Assembly: GCA_947491935.1 (NCBI GenBank)
Contig: CANLLF010000002.1
Span: 310,001 to 374,000, forward strand
DNA from: an uncultured Roseicyclus sp.
GTDB lineage: Bacteria > Pseudomonadota > Alphaproteobacteria > Rhodobacterales > Rhodobacteraceae
DNA: 64,000 nt
Direction: 5' to 3'
The notes beneath the pieces were generated by a model. The model saw only the letters and a program-made list of their open reading frames with translations, had not been told where the DNA came from and ran no database searches. The translations under genes were made by a program, and so were the position numbers. The stretch's first letter is position 1, and every line of letters begins with the position of its first letter. Positions 38,112 to 47,816 of this stretch are shown here, piece after piece.

Positions 38112-39778
38112 ACACCCCCCGCCACAACCTGCGCGACGTCTTCCCCCCAACCGGCCCCGAGATCACCGCGAAGTCATGGCTGACCGAAGCGCCGATGCGG
38201 ATGCTGATGAACAACCTGCATCCCGACGTGGCCGAGAACCCCCATGAGCTGGTTGTCTATGGCGGCATCGGGCGCGCGGCGCGGACATGGGAGGATTTCG
38301 ACGCGATCGTGGCGGCGCTGCAGGAACTGGAGGACACGCAGACCCTTCTGGTGCAATCGGGCAAGCCCGTGGGCGTGTTCAACACCCACAAGGATGCGCC
38401 GCGCGTGCTGATCGCGAACTCCAATCTCGTGCCCCATTGGGCGACTTGGGATCACTTCAACGAGTTGGATAAACGTGGCCTCGCGATGTACGGCCAGATG
38501 ACGGCGGGCTCGTGGATCTACATCGGCACGCAGGGCATCGTTCAGGGCACTTATGAGACCTTCATGGAAGCCGGACGGCAGCACTACGACGGCAACCTCA
38601 AGGGCCGCTGGATCCTGACCGGCGGCCTTGGCGGCATGGGCGGTGCGCAGCCTTTGGCGGCTGTGATGGCGGGGGCCTGTTGCCTTGCCGTGGAGTGCGA
38701 TGAGACCCGCGCCGATTTCCGGCTGCGCACGCGCTATGTGGATGAGAAGACGCATTCGCTGGACGAGGCTTTGGCGATGATTGACCGCTGGACGACGGCG
38801 GGTGAAGCGAAATCCGTCGCCCTGATCGGTAACGCGGCGGATGTGTTCCCTGAACTTGTGAAACGGGGTGTGAAGCCCGACATGGTGACGGACCAGACCT
38901 CTGCACATGACCCGATCCACGGTTATCTGCCGCAAGGTTGGAGCGTGGCCGAGTGGCGCGAGAAGCAGGAGAGCGACCCGAAAGCGGTGGAGAAAGCCGC
39001 GCGCGCGTCGATGAAGGTGCAGGTCGCGGCGATGGTGGACTTCTGGAACGCAGGCGTGCCGACGCTCGATTACGGCAACAATATCAGGCAGGTGGCGCAG
39101 GAGGAGGGGCTGGAGAATGCCTTTGCCTTCCCCGGTTTCGTGCCTGCTTATATCCGCCCGCTCTTTTGCCGGGGCATCGGGCCCTTCCGCTGGTGTGCGC
39201 TCTCCGGCGACCCGGAGGATATCTACAAGACCGACGCCAAGGTGAAGGAGCTAATCGACGACCCGCACCTGCACAATTGGCTCGACATGGCGCGCGAGCG
39301 GATCGAATTTCAGGGGCTGCCCGCGCGGATCTGCTGGGTGGGTCTGGGCCAGCGGGACAAGCTCGGGCTGGCGTTTAACGAGATGGTGCGCAATGGGGAA
39401 TTGTCGGCACCTGTCGTGATCGGGCGCGACCACCTCGACAGCGGCTCCGTCGCCTCGCCCAACCGCGAGACGGAGACGATGAAGGACGGCTCGGATGCGG
39501 TGTCGGACTGGCCGCTGCTCAACGCGATGCTGAACGTTGCGGGGGGCGCCACCTGGGTGTCGCTGCACCATGGCGGCGGCGTTGGCATGGGGTTTTCGCA
39601 GCATTCCGGCATGGTGATCTGCTGTGACGGCACCGAGGATGCCGACCGCCGCATCGCAAACGTCTTGTGGAACGACCCGGCCACCGGCGTGATGCGCCAT
39701 GCCGATGCGGGCTACGAGGATGCGCTGAAATGCGCGCGCGAGAAGGGGCTGAATTTGCCCGGCATTCTGGGGCGGTAG
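38108..39778 (+). CDS. hutU: urocanate hydratase HutU
   Basis: A 556-residue NAD-dependent hydratase that converts urocanate to 4-imidazolone-5-propionate. Visible features are [22 protein letters not shown] near the N-terminus, the dinucleotide site [11 protein letters not shown], and the C-terminal [16 protein letters not shown]. It ends the hut operon. No histidine or urocanate transporter is found nearby. Confidence 0.96.
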   Translation: MNTPRHNLRDVFPPTGPEITAKSWLTEAPMRMLMNNLHPDVAENPHELVVYGGIGRAARTWEDFDAIVAALQELEDTQTLLVQSGKPVGVFNTHKDAPRVLIANSNLVPHWATWDHFNELDKRGLAMYGQMTAGSWIYIGTQGIVQGTYETFMEAGRQHYDGNLKGRWILTGGLGGMGGAQPLAAVMAGACCLAVECDETRADFRLRTRYVDEKTHSLDEALAMIDRWTTAGEAKSVALIGNAADVFPELVKRGVKPDMVTDQTSAHDPIHGYLPQGWSVAEWREKQESDPKAVEKAARASMKVQVAAMVDFWNAGVPTLDYGNNIRQVAQEEGLENAFAFPGFVPAYIRPLFCRGIGPFRWCALSGDPEDIYKTDAKVKELIDDPHLHNWLDMARERIEFQGLPARICWVGLGQRDKLGLAFNEMVRNGELSAPVVIGRDHLDSGSVASPNRETETMKDGSDAVSDWPLLNAMLNVAGGATWVSLHHGGGVGMGFSQHSGMVICCDGTEDADRRIANVLWNDPATGVMRHADAGYEDALKCAREKGLNLPGILGR

Positions 39779-39984
39779 GCCCGCGGTTTTGCAGGACGCC
39801 TAGCGGGTCGCGGCGGGGGATCACGGCGACGCGGGATCTGTGGAAGACCGGTGTGTTTGGCGGGGCGGTCTGCTTGTCTTGTACCAGCCGGGGGCAGGTT
39901 GGCCTTACCCCGACCGTCGCCGATCCGCCGTGCTGAGACCAGCCCTGCCCCGCAATTCGGGGGCGGAGCCGGTCCTGTCAGGCC

Positions 39985-40506
39985 TCAACCGTCAGTGCCG
40001 TGGCCGGATTGGTCATCGCCGTGACTATCCGCGTCGCCGTCCATCTCCATCTCGCCGTGACCGGCCAATGCATTGGCCGCCTCGTTATCTACGGTCACGG
40101 TAACGGTGACCGGGATCCAGACGTCGAAGAACATCAGCAGTTCGAACGTGTCGCCCTGTTCCAGCGGTTCGGTCAGGCCCAGAAGCATGATGTGATCGCC
40201 GCCCGGCGCCAGTTGGTGACTGGCGCCGCTGGCGATGGTGATGCCGTCTTCCAACTCGACCATGCGCATGACGCCGTCATCGGTCTGGATGTTGGTATGG
40301 ATCTCCACCCGGTCCGCCACGTCGCTTTCGACGCGGAACAGGCGATCATCCTCGTCGGAATGGTTGCGGATCGACATGTAGATTGCGGCGGTCTGGGCCA
40401 GCGGGCCGGCGACGCGGGCGACGGCGCCCTCGATCTCGACATGGGCGGCGGCAAGGGCGGGCAGCGCCGCGATGGCGGCGGCAAGGACGGTGGTTCTGAG
40501 GGTCAT
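39985..40506 (-). CDS. PCu(A)C copper chaperone
   Basis: A 173-residue periplasmic copper-binding protein: signal peptide MTLRTTVLAAAIAALPALAAA, then a cupredoxin-like domain. The copper ligands fit the family pattern: EIHTN, MRMVE, and GGDHIMLLGL. The C-terminal tail is His-, Asp- and Met-rich (GHGEMEMDGDADSHGDD), a second likely metal site. PCu(A)C proteins deliver Cu(I) to cytochrome oxidase. It follows the DUF2946 gene by about 35 bases in the same direction, so the two are probably cotranscribed. Confidence 0.92.
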   Translation of the reverse strand: MTLRTTVLAAAIAALPALAAAHVEIEGAVARVAGPLAQTAAIYMSIRNHSDEDDRLFRVESDVADRVEIHTNIQTDDGVMRMVELEDGITIASGASHQLAPGGDHIMLLGLTEPLEQGDTFELLMFFDVWIPVTVTVTVDNEAANALAGHGEMEMDGDADSHGDDQSGHGTDG

Positions 40507-40541
40507 TTTGGTTTCTCTCGAAGGATCAGGTTGGGGTTTGC

Positions 40542-40904
40542 TCAGGCGCGCATCCGGGCCGGGGGCGCGCGGGCACTCCGGTCGATCCGGGTTTCGAGAG
40601 CAGAGAGGGTGGGTAGGGGACCCGCGGGGGCGTTGAAAACAAGACGGTGTGGTGCCGTTGGCGCGGCTAACGCCGAACCATCCAGCGCGGGGGCAAGGGT
40701 ACAGATCGGGCAATCGAACCCGGCCACGGCCTGCCCGTCGCCATCGACCTGTGGCAGGCCCGCCGCGTCCAGCAAGATGTCCGGCGCGGCGGCGCCGCAA
40801 AATCCGCCCGCCGCGGCCATCCGCGTGTCCGCCACCACGGCGGCGGTGCCGGTCAGCACAAGGCTGAGCGCAAGGAGCGTGGAGAGGAGCGCGCGGCGGA
40901 TCAT
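40542..40904 (-). CDS. DUF2946-like exported protein
   Basis: A 120-residue protein with an N-terminal hydrophobic segment (LLSTLLALSLVLTGTAAVVA) and a CPIC motif in FDCPICTLAP. DUF2946 proteins are often found beside PCu(A)C chaperones and copper or TonB genes, as here. Metal handling is inferred. The start at 40904 avoids a longer low-quality frame. Confidence 0.8.
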   Translation of the reverse strand: MIRRALLSTLLALSLVLTGTAAVVADTRMAAAGGFCGAAAPDILLDAAGLPQVDGDGQAVAGFDCPICTLAPALDGSALAAPTAPHRLVFNAPAGPLPTLSALETRIDRSARAPPARMRA

Positions 40905-40965
40905 GGCGCGGTAATAGCGCGGGTCACGCCCATGGGCGCTGCGACAAATGCGTAGGGCGCACACG

Positions 40966-40999
40966 AAAACGCCCCACGCGGGAAAATCCCGGCGGGGCG
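40966..40999 (-). terminator. rho-independent terminator of rpmB
   Basis: Read leftward after rpmB, CGCCCCGCCGGGA and TCCCGCGTGGGGCG form a strong stem with a TTT loop, followed by TTTTCG. It lies about 20 bases past the rpmB stop. Confidence 0.8.
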
Positions 41000-41020
41000 C
41001 AGATCCGCGACGCGATTGGA

Positions 41021-41311
41021 TCAGGCCTGAGCAGCCTGGGCCTTCGCGATCTCTTTCTTGATCTTGAGCGCCTTGGGGCTCAGCTCATCATCCTTGGCTT
41101 TCGCCATGAACGAATCCAGCCCGCCGCGGTGGTCGACGGTGCGCAGGGCCGCATTCGAGATGCGCAGCTTGAACCGGCGATCCAGAATGTCCGAGCCGAG
41201 CGTCACTTCGCTCAGATTCGGCAAGAAGCGGCGCTTCGTCTTGTTGTTGGCGTGGCTTACGTTGTTGCCCGTCATCGGGCCCTTGCCGGTCAGTTCGCAG
41301 ACGCGCGACAT
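41021..41311 (-). CDS. rpmB: 50S ribosomal protein L28
   Basis: A 96-residue L28 protein of the large ribosomal subunit: starts [29 protein letters not shown] and continues through [13 protein letters not shown] and the basic core. The start at 41311 follows AGAGGAC, a good ribosome site, and the longer open frame upstream has no such support. A terminator follows directly. L33 is not adjacent, as is common in this order. Confidence 0.96.
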   Translation of the reverse strand: MSRVCELTGKGPMTGNNVSHANNKTKRRFLPNLSEVTLGSDILDRRFKLRISNAALRTVDHRGGLDSFMAKAKDDELSPKALKIKKEIAKAQAAQA

Positions 41312-41507
41312 GGGGTGTCCTCTCAATTCACATCCGGGGCGCGAGCGAGGGTGCCTGCGGGGCCCGAAACCAAAAGGGCGCGGAGAACGGCTCCACGCCC
41401 GGAAATCTGCGCAGGCATTACGAAGGCGGGGGCGGGGTGTCAAGCCGGGAATCGGGCCTTTCGTGGGGGATTCACGGGGGGCACGTTTGTGCGTAGGCTG
41501 CGCGGCA

Positions 41508-42146
41508 ATGCGTGAGAGTGATCTATATCCGCCGGTCAAAGCGTTTTTGCAGGCCCAGGGCTATGAGGTGAAGGGCGAGATCGGCCCGGCGGATGTGGTG
41601 GGTGTCCGAGATGAAGATGACATGGTGGTGGTGGAGCTGAAGCGCGGATTTTCGCTGGCCCTGTTCCACCAGGGGATCGCGCGACTGTCGGTTTGCGATT
41701 GCGTCTATGTGGCGGTGGCGCGCGGCAAGGGACGGCCCTGGATGAAGGCGTTGCGCGAGAATAGGAAGCTGGCGCGGCGGCTGGGATTGGGCCTGATGAG
41801 TGTGCGGATGGAGACCGGCGCGGTGGAGGTGCATTGCGATCCCGGGCCCTATGCGCCGCGCAAGGTGGCCCGGCGCAAGCGCGCGATGCTGGGCGAGTTC
41901 GAGCGGCGCGAGGGCGATCCGAACCTGGGCGGAATTCGCGGCGCGCGGGTGACAGCATATCGGCAGGAGGCGGTTCTGTGCGCCGAGTTCCTGGCGCTGG
42001 CGGGCGAGGCCAGGGGCGCGGAGGTGGCGCGCTCGACCGGAGTGAAACGGGCGACGACGATCATGCGGGACAATCATTATGGCTGGTTCGAGAAGATCTC
42101 CGTCGGGGTGTACCGGCTGAGTGAGGCCGGTCGGGGCGCAATCTGA
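41508..42146 (+). CDS. DUF2161 family, PD-(D/E)XK nuclease-fold protein
   Basis: A 212-residue protein with the DUF2161 layout: an N-terminal nuclease-like fold in which [21 protein letters not shown] supplies an (E/D)xK-type site, then a helical C-terminal domain. Members are predicted to be PD-(D/E)XK nucleases, function unknown. It is divergent from rpmB, with its start at 41508 inside a GC-rich region. Confidence 0.85.
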   Translation: MRESDLYPPVKAFLQAQGYEVKGEIGPADVVGVRDEDDMVVVELKRGFSLALFHQGIARLSVCDCVYVAVARGKGRPWMKALRENRKLARRLGLGLMSVRMETGAVEVHCDPGPYAPRKVARRKRAMLGEFERREGDPNLGGIRGARVTAYRQEAVLCAEFLALAGEARGAEVARSTGVKRATTIMRDNHYGWFEKISVGVYRLSEAGRGAI

Positions 42147-42302
42147 AGGCGCGCCTTGCGGCGCATGTCCTTGCCTCGCACCCCCCCGGTTGGGGGCCGC
42201 TCAGGCGGGGCCCGGCCGCAGGTGTTCGGATCGCGTCATGGGCGTTGGCCGGGGCGGAGAGGTTGGGATGTGCATGTTCAAGGAACAAAGAAGGGGGGCG
42301 GG

Positions 42303-42713
42303 GTGCAAAAAGAGATCGTGATCGAGACACGGGGGCCGGGCTTGTATGAGTTCACAGGAGCGGTAGCCGATTGGGTGACGGGCGATGGTTTGGTGACCCT
42401 GTTGGTGCAGCACACCTCCGCATCGCTCCTGATCCAGGAGAATGCCGATCCGGATGTGAAGGTGGACCTGATGGGGTTCTTCGGGCGGTTGGTGCCGCGG
42501 GGGGACGACCCGTCGATGACCTGGATGCGCCATGTGATGGAGGGCCCCGATGATATGCCGGCGCATATCAAGGCGGCGCTGCTGCCGGTGTCTTTGCAGA
42601 TCCCCGTGGCCGATGGGCGGCTGAGGCTTGGCACGTGGCAGGGGATTTACCTGGTGGAGCATCGCGACGCCCCCCATCGGCGGCGCGTGGCGGCGCAGTT
42701 TTTGCGCGCGTAA
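42303..42713 (+). CDS. YjbQ family (UPF0047) protein
   Basis: A 136-residue UPF0047 protein beginning VQKEIVIETRGPGLYEF from a GTG at 42303, with LLVQHTSASLLIQENADPDVKVDL and HIKAALLPVSLQIPVADGRLRLGTWQGIYLVEHRD. Some members have been reported as secondary thiamine-phosphate synthases; that role here is not proven. The GTG follows AAGGGGGGCGGG. It is not linked to thiamine genes in the window. Confidence 0.88.
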   Translation: MQKEIVIETRGPGLYEFTGAVADWVTGDGLVTLLVQHTSASLLIQENADPDVKVDLMGFFGRLVPRGDDPSMTWMRHVMEGPDDMPAHIKAALLPVSLQIPVADGRLRLGTWQGIYLVEHRDAPHRRRVAAQFLRA

Positions 42714-42799
42714 CGGCGGGACGCGGCGTTGGCGCAACACCTAGATGCTGTGGTGTCTATTTGACTCTACCCAATCCTCAGGTGCATCCGTATAGTGCC

Positions 42800-42808
42800 T
42801 GTGGATAA
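42800..42808. promoter_or_regulatory. perfect DnaA box upstream of nrdR
   Basis: TGTGGATAA, the reverse complement of TTATCCACA, is present at 42800-42808, about 75 bases before nrdR. A single box may be chance, but nrdR controls ribonucleotide reductase, whose genes are DnaA-regulated in other bacteria. Confidence 0.35.
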
Positions 42809-42882
42809 GCGGGCATAAGCCCCAAGGACGAGGCAGGCGCGGCGGGTTGCCTTCGCGCGACCAGGGACAGGAGGGAGCGGCC

Positions 42883-43350
42883 ATGCGCTGCCCATTTTGC
42901 GGAAATGTCGACACTCAGGTGAAGGATTCGCGCCCCGCGGAGGATCACGTGGCGATCCGGCGGCGGCGGTTTTGCCCCGCCTGTGCCGGACGATTCACGA
43001 CCTATGAGCGCGTGCAGCTGCGCGATCTGGTGGTGATCAAATCGAGCGGCAAGCGCGAGGATTTCGACCGTGACAAGCTGGAACGGTCGATCCGGATCGC
43101 GTTGCAGAAGCGCCCGGTGGATCCCGACCGGGTGGATCAGATGATCTCGGGTATGGTGCGCCGGTTGGAATCGTTGGGTGAGACGGATATCCAGTCGAAG
43201 GTCATCGGCGAGATCGTGATGGAGCGCCTCGCGGCGATCGATACGGTCGCCTATGTGCGGTTTGCGAGCGTCTATAAGAACTTCCAGGCGACCGGCGATT
43301 TCGAGGATTTCCTGTCGGAGTTGCGGCCCCCGACCACCCCCGAGAGCTGA
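42883..43350 (+). CDS. nrdR: transcriptional repressor NrdR
   Basis: A 155-residue zinc-ribbon and ATP-cone regulator of ribonucleotide reductase genes. The zinc site is CPFC at the start and CPAC near residue 31, with RRRRFCPAC between, and the ATP-cone domain follows ([21 protein letters not shown]). It begins the nrdR-ribD pair, one base apart. The start at 42883 is standard for this family. Confidence 0.95.
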   Translation: MRCPFCGNVDTQVKDSRPAEDHVAIRRRRFCPACAGRFTTYERVQLRDLVVIKSSGKREDFDRDKLERSIRIALQKRPVDPDRVDQMISGMVRRLESLGETDIQSKVIGEIVMERLAAIDTVAYVRFASVYKNFQATGDFEDFLSELRPPTTPES

Positions 43351-43351
43351 C

Positions 43352-44446
43352 ATGGACGATGTGCGCTGGATGCGTCTGGCGCTGTCGCTTGGGCGGCGTG
43401 GATTGGGCCGGGTGTGGCCCAATCCAGCAGTGGGATGTGTTCTGGCGCGCGGTGGCCGCGTGGTCGGGCGCGGATGGACGGCGCCGGGCGGGCGACCCCA
43501 TGCGGAAGTGCTGGCGCTGGGGCAGGCCGGTGATTTGGCGCGCGGGGCTTGCGCCTATGTCTCACTGGAACCCTGCAATCATCACGGACAGACCGGGCCA
43601 TGCGCCCAGGCTTTGATCGACGCCGGTGTGTCGCGGGTCGTCGTGGCATGTGAGGACCCGGACCCCCGCGTGGCCGGTGGCGGGATCGCCCGGATGCGGG
43701 CGGCGGGGATCGAGGTTGTGACGGGTATCGGCGCGGTGGAGGCGGCGGCGGATCATGCGGGCTTCTTCGGCCGCGTGCGATCCGGGCGGCCGATGCTGAC
43801 GCTGAAGCTGGCGATGTCGCTGGATGGACGGATTGCGACGGCGAGTGGCGAAAGCCAGTGGATCACGGGGCCGGAGGCGCGGCGGCACGTCCATGGGATG
43901 CGCGCCAATCACGATGCGGTTCTGGTTGGCGCGGGAACGGGGCGGGCCGATGATCCGTCGCTGACGGTGCGGGGCCTTGGCATGGCGCATCAGCCGGTGC
44001 GGGTGGTGATCTCACGGCGGTTGGATTTGCCGGTTGCCTCGGTGCTGGGGCGCAGTGCGCGGGACGTTCCGGTCTGGCTGATTCACGGAGAGGATGCCCC
44101 CGATACGGCCCGTGCCGCGTGGCGGGAGGCCGGCGCGCGATTGCTGGAGGTGGAGACCGGACCGGGCGGTCAGGTAGACCCCGCCGCGGCATTCGCGGCC
44201 CTGGGTGACGCAGGGCTGACGCGGGTGTTCTGCGAAGGCGGCGGGGCGCTTGGCGCATCGCTTTTGGCGGCGGATCTGGTGGATGAACTGGCCGTGTTCA
44301 ATGGCGGCCTGATCTTGGGTGCAGAGGGCACACCGGGGATTGGGGCCCTGGGTATTGCCGCGCTGGGTGAGGCGCTGCGCTGGCGGCTGGATCGGGTCGA
44401 ACGGGCGGGCGAAGATACTCTCAGCCGTTGGCGGCGGGATCGATAG
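43352..44446 (+). CDS. ribD: bifunctional riboflavin deaminase/reductase RibD
   Basis: A 364-residue enzyme for two steps of riboflavin synthesis: deamination of 2,5-diamino-6-ribosylamino-pyrimidinone 5'-phosphate, then NADPH reduction of the side chain. The deaminase zinc motif HAEVLAL and PCNHHGQTGPC are in the first half. The reductase domain starts near LTLKLAMSLDGRIATASGESQWITG. It begins two bases after the nrdR stop. Normally ribE follows; here a capsule block intervenes. Confidence 0.95.
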   Translation: MDDVRWMRLALSLGRRGLGRVWPNPAVGCVLARGGRVVGRGWTAPGGRPHAEVLALGQAGDLARGACAYVSLEPCNHHGQTGPCAQALIDAGVSRVVVACEDPDPRVAGGGIARMRAAGIEVVTGIGAVEAAADHAGFFGRVRSGRPMLTLKLAMSLDGRIATASGESQWITGPEARRHVHGMRANHDAVLVGAGTGRADDPSLTVRGLGMAHQPVRVVISRRLDLPVASVLGRSARDVPVWLIHGEDAPDTARAAWREAGARLLEVETGPGGQVDPAAAFAALGDAGLTRVFCEGGGALGASLLAADLVDELAVFNGGLILGAEGTPGIGALGIAALGEALRWRLDRVERAGEDTLSRWRRDR

Positions 44447-44518
44447 CAGATCGCGCTCACGTTGTTTTTCTGGGGATAAAGCGGTGGATAACCCGGTTCC
44501 GTGTCGCGTAATCGATAG

Positions 44519-46570
44519 TCACCGCCGCCAGATCCAGCTTTGCCCCGCAAACCAGCCCTGTAGTTTTGCGAGCCCGCGAAGGGCTGGCTTTTGCGCCAGC
44601 CCTTCCCCGGAGACGAGGCGCGCCACCGCCACCTCCACCGCGCAGGGCAGGCCCGTGGCCGGGTCCATGTAGCGCGGGTAAGTGATCAGCGCCGCGTGAA
44701 TCAGGGCGGCGAGGGATGGCCGCGCCGTGCGCCTGTCCGGCAACGGCCCCAGATCGCTGGTGAGGCCCCATCCCGCGTAGAACGGCGCGCCGAGCGTGGT
44801 GACGGGAATGCCGCGGATCAGGGCCTCGAACCCCATCGCCGATGTCATGGTGACGACCCTGTCGGAGATCGCGAGCAGTGCCTCGGCGCTGGTGGTTCGC
44901 GCGATGTGATCGGCGAGGCCCTGCGCAGCGTCTGGCAGGACGCCGGACCGCAGACCCGCCTCCACATCGGGGTGGGGTTTGTAGATCACGAAAGCCTGCG
45001 GGTTGAGGCGGCGGGCGGTGCGCAGCAGCTCGTCGTTGGTGTTCACGTCACCGGCGCCGAGGCGGATGGAGGCGTCATCCTCCACCTGCCCGGGCACGAG
45101 GATCACGGGCCGGTCATCGGGCACATGCGGGGCCGGATCGCCCGGGAGATTGTACTTGGTCAACCCCGCGCGGCGCAGCGATTGGATCAGGCGCTCTGCC
45201 CGCTCCAGCCGCGCAACCGGCAGGGCGGCGGCCTCGGCAATCAGATGTTCAAGGCGGCTCTCGCGGGTCGGATCGTAGTAGATCCCGAGGTCGTCCAGCA
45301 CGAGGGAGAGCGGGGCGATCAACTCGGCCCCGAGCCCGCGGGACCGAAGGAACCCGTCCTCGACACGGTAGAGCGGCACATCGGCACAGGCCTGACGGAT
45401 CGCCTCTGTTTCGCGCCCGGCCCAGACGAGGACGGGGCGGCCATCCGTTCCGGCGCGCGGCGCATCCTCCTCGAAATCAAGCTGTCCGTGGCGGCCGAAA
45501 GCTGCGCGCAGATGGCCCTTTTTCCAGCTCCGCATCCCCAACGCCACATAGCCGTGCCGATCCTCGCGCCAGGACCGGGCCTGCGCCTCCAGGGCGCCGA
45601 GTACGTCTTCGACCTCACCCAAAGCATCGGAATGGGGATCATACCATGTGGGGTAAAGCACCAATGCGCCTGCGATCAGTTGCGCGCGGGTCAGGTGGCG
45701 TTGACGACGGGCGGGTGTAGGGCGGCGATCATCGGTCAGGCCCCAGCCGGCGTAGAACGGCACGCCGAAGGTGACGGGTTTGTGGCCCGCAAGGATCGCC
45801 TCGAACCCGCCCTGGGAGGTCACGGTGTAGACGGCGCGGGCATGGTCGAACATCCGCCAGAGCGAGATCGGGCGGTCATCCAGCGTGACATTGGGCGGCA
45901 GGGTGTCGGGCTCGAAATGGCCGGGGCGATGGCCGTGCTGCGTTTCGGGGTGGGTTTTGATGACGATCTGCGCGTCGGGGTGATCTTCGCGGGCCCAGGT
46001 CAACGCCTCGGCGAAATTATCAGGCGTGGCCTGCCCGAGCGCGATGGAGGCATCTTCGCGGGTCTGATCGAGCAGCAGGACGTAGCCGGGGGCGGGCGGC
46101 TCAAGGCCGGGGTCGCTGGCGGAATACTTGGACAGATGCGCCTCGGCCATGCGCGCCATCACATCGCGGGCGCGGTTCAGAAGCGCCGTATCGTCAAGGG
46201 GATGGGTTGAGAGGAGCCGCTCCAGATCCGAGGGCTGACTGGCATCGAAATGGATCCCCTGCCGGTCGATCACGAGGCCAAGCGGGGGCTCGCCGGATCG
46301 ACCCGGGAAGAGCGAGCGCAGGAAGGCATCCTCGACCCGGACAAGGTGCGCCCCGGTCGCCTTGGCCACAGCTTCGCCGCGCGGGGCATAGGGCGAGTGG
46401 CCCCAAACGACGACATCATCATCGGCGCCCGGTTTGCCGAGCTTGAGGTCATAGCCCGCGAGGCTCAGGATGCGCCGAACGCGGGCATTTGTGAGGAATC
46501 CGGCGTTGTAGTGAAAGGCCCGGCGACGGGGGGCGTTGGCCCCCGCGTCTCTATCGCCGGGCGGTTCCAT
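44519..46570 (-). CDS. kpsC: capsule polysaccharide Kdo-transferase KpsC
   Basis: A 683-residue protein with two related halves, the KpsC layout, in which both glycosyltransferase domains add Kdo to the phosphatidylglycerol lipid anchor of group 2-like capsules. Repeated blocks are VRVEDAFLRSLFPG, then PLGLVIDRQGIHFDA, and YRVEDGFLRSRGLG, then PLSLVLDDLGIYYDP; both halves also have a GWGLT segment. It is the last gene of the kpsS-wza-kpsC operon, three bases after wza. It is convergent with ribD. No ABC transporter (KpsMTE) is here. Confidence 0.88.
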   Translation of the reverse strand: MEPPGDRDAGANAPRRRAFHYNAGFLTNARVRRILSLAGYDLKLGKPGADDDVVVWGHSPYAPRGEAVAKATGAHLVRVEDAFLRSLFPGRSGEPPLGLVIDRQGIHFDASQPSDLERLLSTHPLDDTALLNRARDVMARMAEAHLSKYSASDPGLEPPAPGYVLLLDQTREDASIALGQATPDNFAEALTWAREDHPDAQIVIKTHPETQHGHRPGHFEPDTLPPNVTLDDRPISLWRMFDHARAVYTVTSQGGFEAILAGHKPVTFGVPFYAGWGLTDDRRPTPARRQRHLTRAQLIAGALVLYPTWYDPHSDALGEVEDVLGALEAQARSWREDRHGYVALGMRSWKKGHLRAAFGRHGQLDFEEDAPRAGTDGRPVLVWAGRETEAIRQACADVPLYRVEDGFLRSRGLGAELIAPLSLVLDDLGIYYDPTRESRLEHLIAEAAALPVARLERAERLIQSLRRAGLTKYNLPGDPAPHVPDDRPVILVPGQVEDDASIRLGAGDVNTNDELLRTARRLNPQAFVIYKPHPDVEAGLRSGVLPDAAQGLADHIARTTSAEALLAISDRVVTMTSAMGFEALIRGIPVTTLGAPFYAGWGLTSDLGPLPDRRTARPSLAALIHAALITYPRYMDPATGLPCAVEVAVARLVSGEGLAQKPALRGLAKLQGWFAGQSWIWRR

Positions 46571-46573
46571 GGC

Positions 46574-47719
46574 TCACTCGAGCGCGTCGCTGACGCCGCC
46601 GACCGAGCTGAGCGTACCTGTCAGCGCCGAAATCGCAGTGTTGAACTGGGTGATCGGCGCAGACGTGACATAGACGGTGTCGCCATCGCGGATCACGAAA
46701 TCACGGGCATCGAACATGCCGGTCGGGGCCGTCAGATCAAGCACGTAGATCATCCGCTGGGTGCCGGTCAGATCATCCCGGCCCAAAACCAGCTCGGCCA
46801 GTTCCTCGGGCTCGTTGCGCAGCACGAACACGCCGGTCGGGTCGGCCTGTCGGGGGTTGAGGCCGCCGACAGAGGCAATCGCATCGATGGCCGAGATCAC
46901 CGGATTGTCGAACGGAACAACGGTTTGCGCCCCGGTTGCGCCGAGCGCCGTGAACTGGCGGCTGTCTTCCTCCACCAGGATACGGTCATCGGCGCGCAGG
47001 GCGATGTCGATGCCCGGATCGCGGAAGATGTCCTGATACCAGACAGTGCCGGTATGGGCGCCACGCACCACGGTGACGCGGGTGATATCGGGGTTCACGC
47101 TGGACCCGCCGGCGGCGGCCAACATACCCGAAAGGGTGCGGGTCGGGCGCTCGATCGGGTAGATGCCGGTGGCTGCGATATCGCCGCTGATCACCACGGT
47201 AGACCCGTTTCCGGGCTCGCGCGCGACGATCACCTGCGGGTCGGGCGTTTGCTCATCGAGGTTGCGGGTGATGAGGTCGCGCAATTGTTCCGGCGTGTTG
47301 CCGGCGGCGCGGATGCGGCCCGCATAGGGAATGAAGATAAAGCCCGCCGCGTCGACCTGAAGCGTCGTCAGCTGCGCGGCATTGGCGCCTTCCCCGGCCA
47401 GAAGCCCGTCGGTCACGTTCTCGTATACCGTGAGGGTCAGGGCATCGCCGGGATTGATTACATCGGTATTGGAGACGCCCGCATTCAGCAGGCCTGGCGG
47501 GAAGCCGAGGGCGGGGACCAGCGATGTTGCAGCCGTCACGCGTTGGTTGACCTCGACCACAAACGCATCGCCTTCGCGCTGGACCGATCCGGCGAAGAGT
47601 TGGTTTCGGGTGGGGCCTGCGGACGGGAGAACGCGGGTCAGCACGTCACATGCAGGCACTGCCACCACACAGGTGCACAGCGCGGCAATGCGCGCGAAAC
47701 GGGGAACCGTCGATGACAC
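46574..47719 (-). CDS. kpsD: Wza/KpsD-like polysaccharide export lipoprotein
   Basis: A 381-residue outer-membrane polysaccharide export protein. The signal peptide ends in VVAVPAC, with Cys24 as the lipidated residue. The polysaccharide export domain with GDALTLTVYENV, then repeated SLBB-type domains (VVISGDIAATGIYPIERP) follow, as in Wza/KpsD. The start at 47719 is a GTG after AAAGGAG. It lies between kpsS and kpsC on the same strand. Called KpsD by position and partner genes; Wza is an equal name. Confidence 0.88.
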   Translation of the reverse strand: MSSTVPRFARIAALCTCVVAVPACDVLTRVLPSAGPTRNQLFAGSVQREGDAFVVEVNQRVTAATSLVPALGFPPGLLNAGVSNTDVINPGDALTLTVYENVTDGLLAGEGANAAQLTTLQVDAAGFIFIPYAGRIRAAGNTPEQLRDLITRNLDEQTPDPQVIVAREPGNGSTVVISGDIAATGIYPIERPTRTLSGMLAAAGGSSVNPDITRVTVVRGAHTGTVWYQDIFRDPGIDIALRADDRILVEEDSRQFTALGATGAQTVVPFDNPVISAIDAIASVGGLNPRQADPTGVFVLRNEPEELAELVLGRDDLTGTQRMIYVLDLTAPTGMFDARDFVIRDGDTVYVTSAPITQFNTAISALTGTLSSVGGVSDALE

Positions 47720-47816
47720 GGGGATGGCTCCTTTAGCCTGAAACTGCCTCAGTATGTTTTTTATCTCGTTTTGACGCAGGTTAGCGAAAAAGCGAGGGTC
47801 GGGGAAGCCCCCCGAA

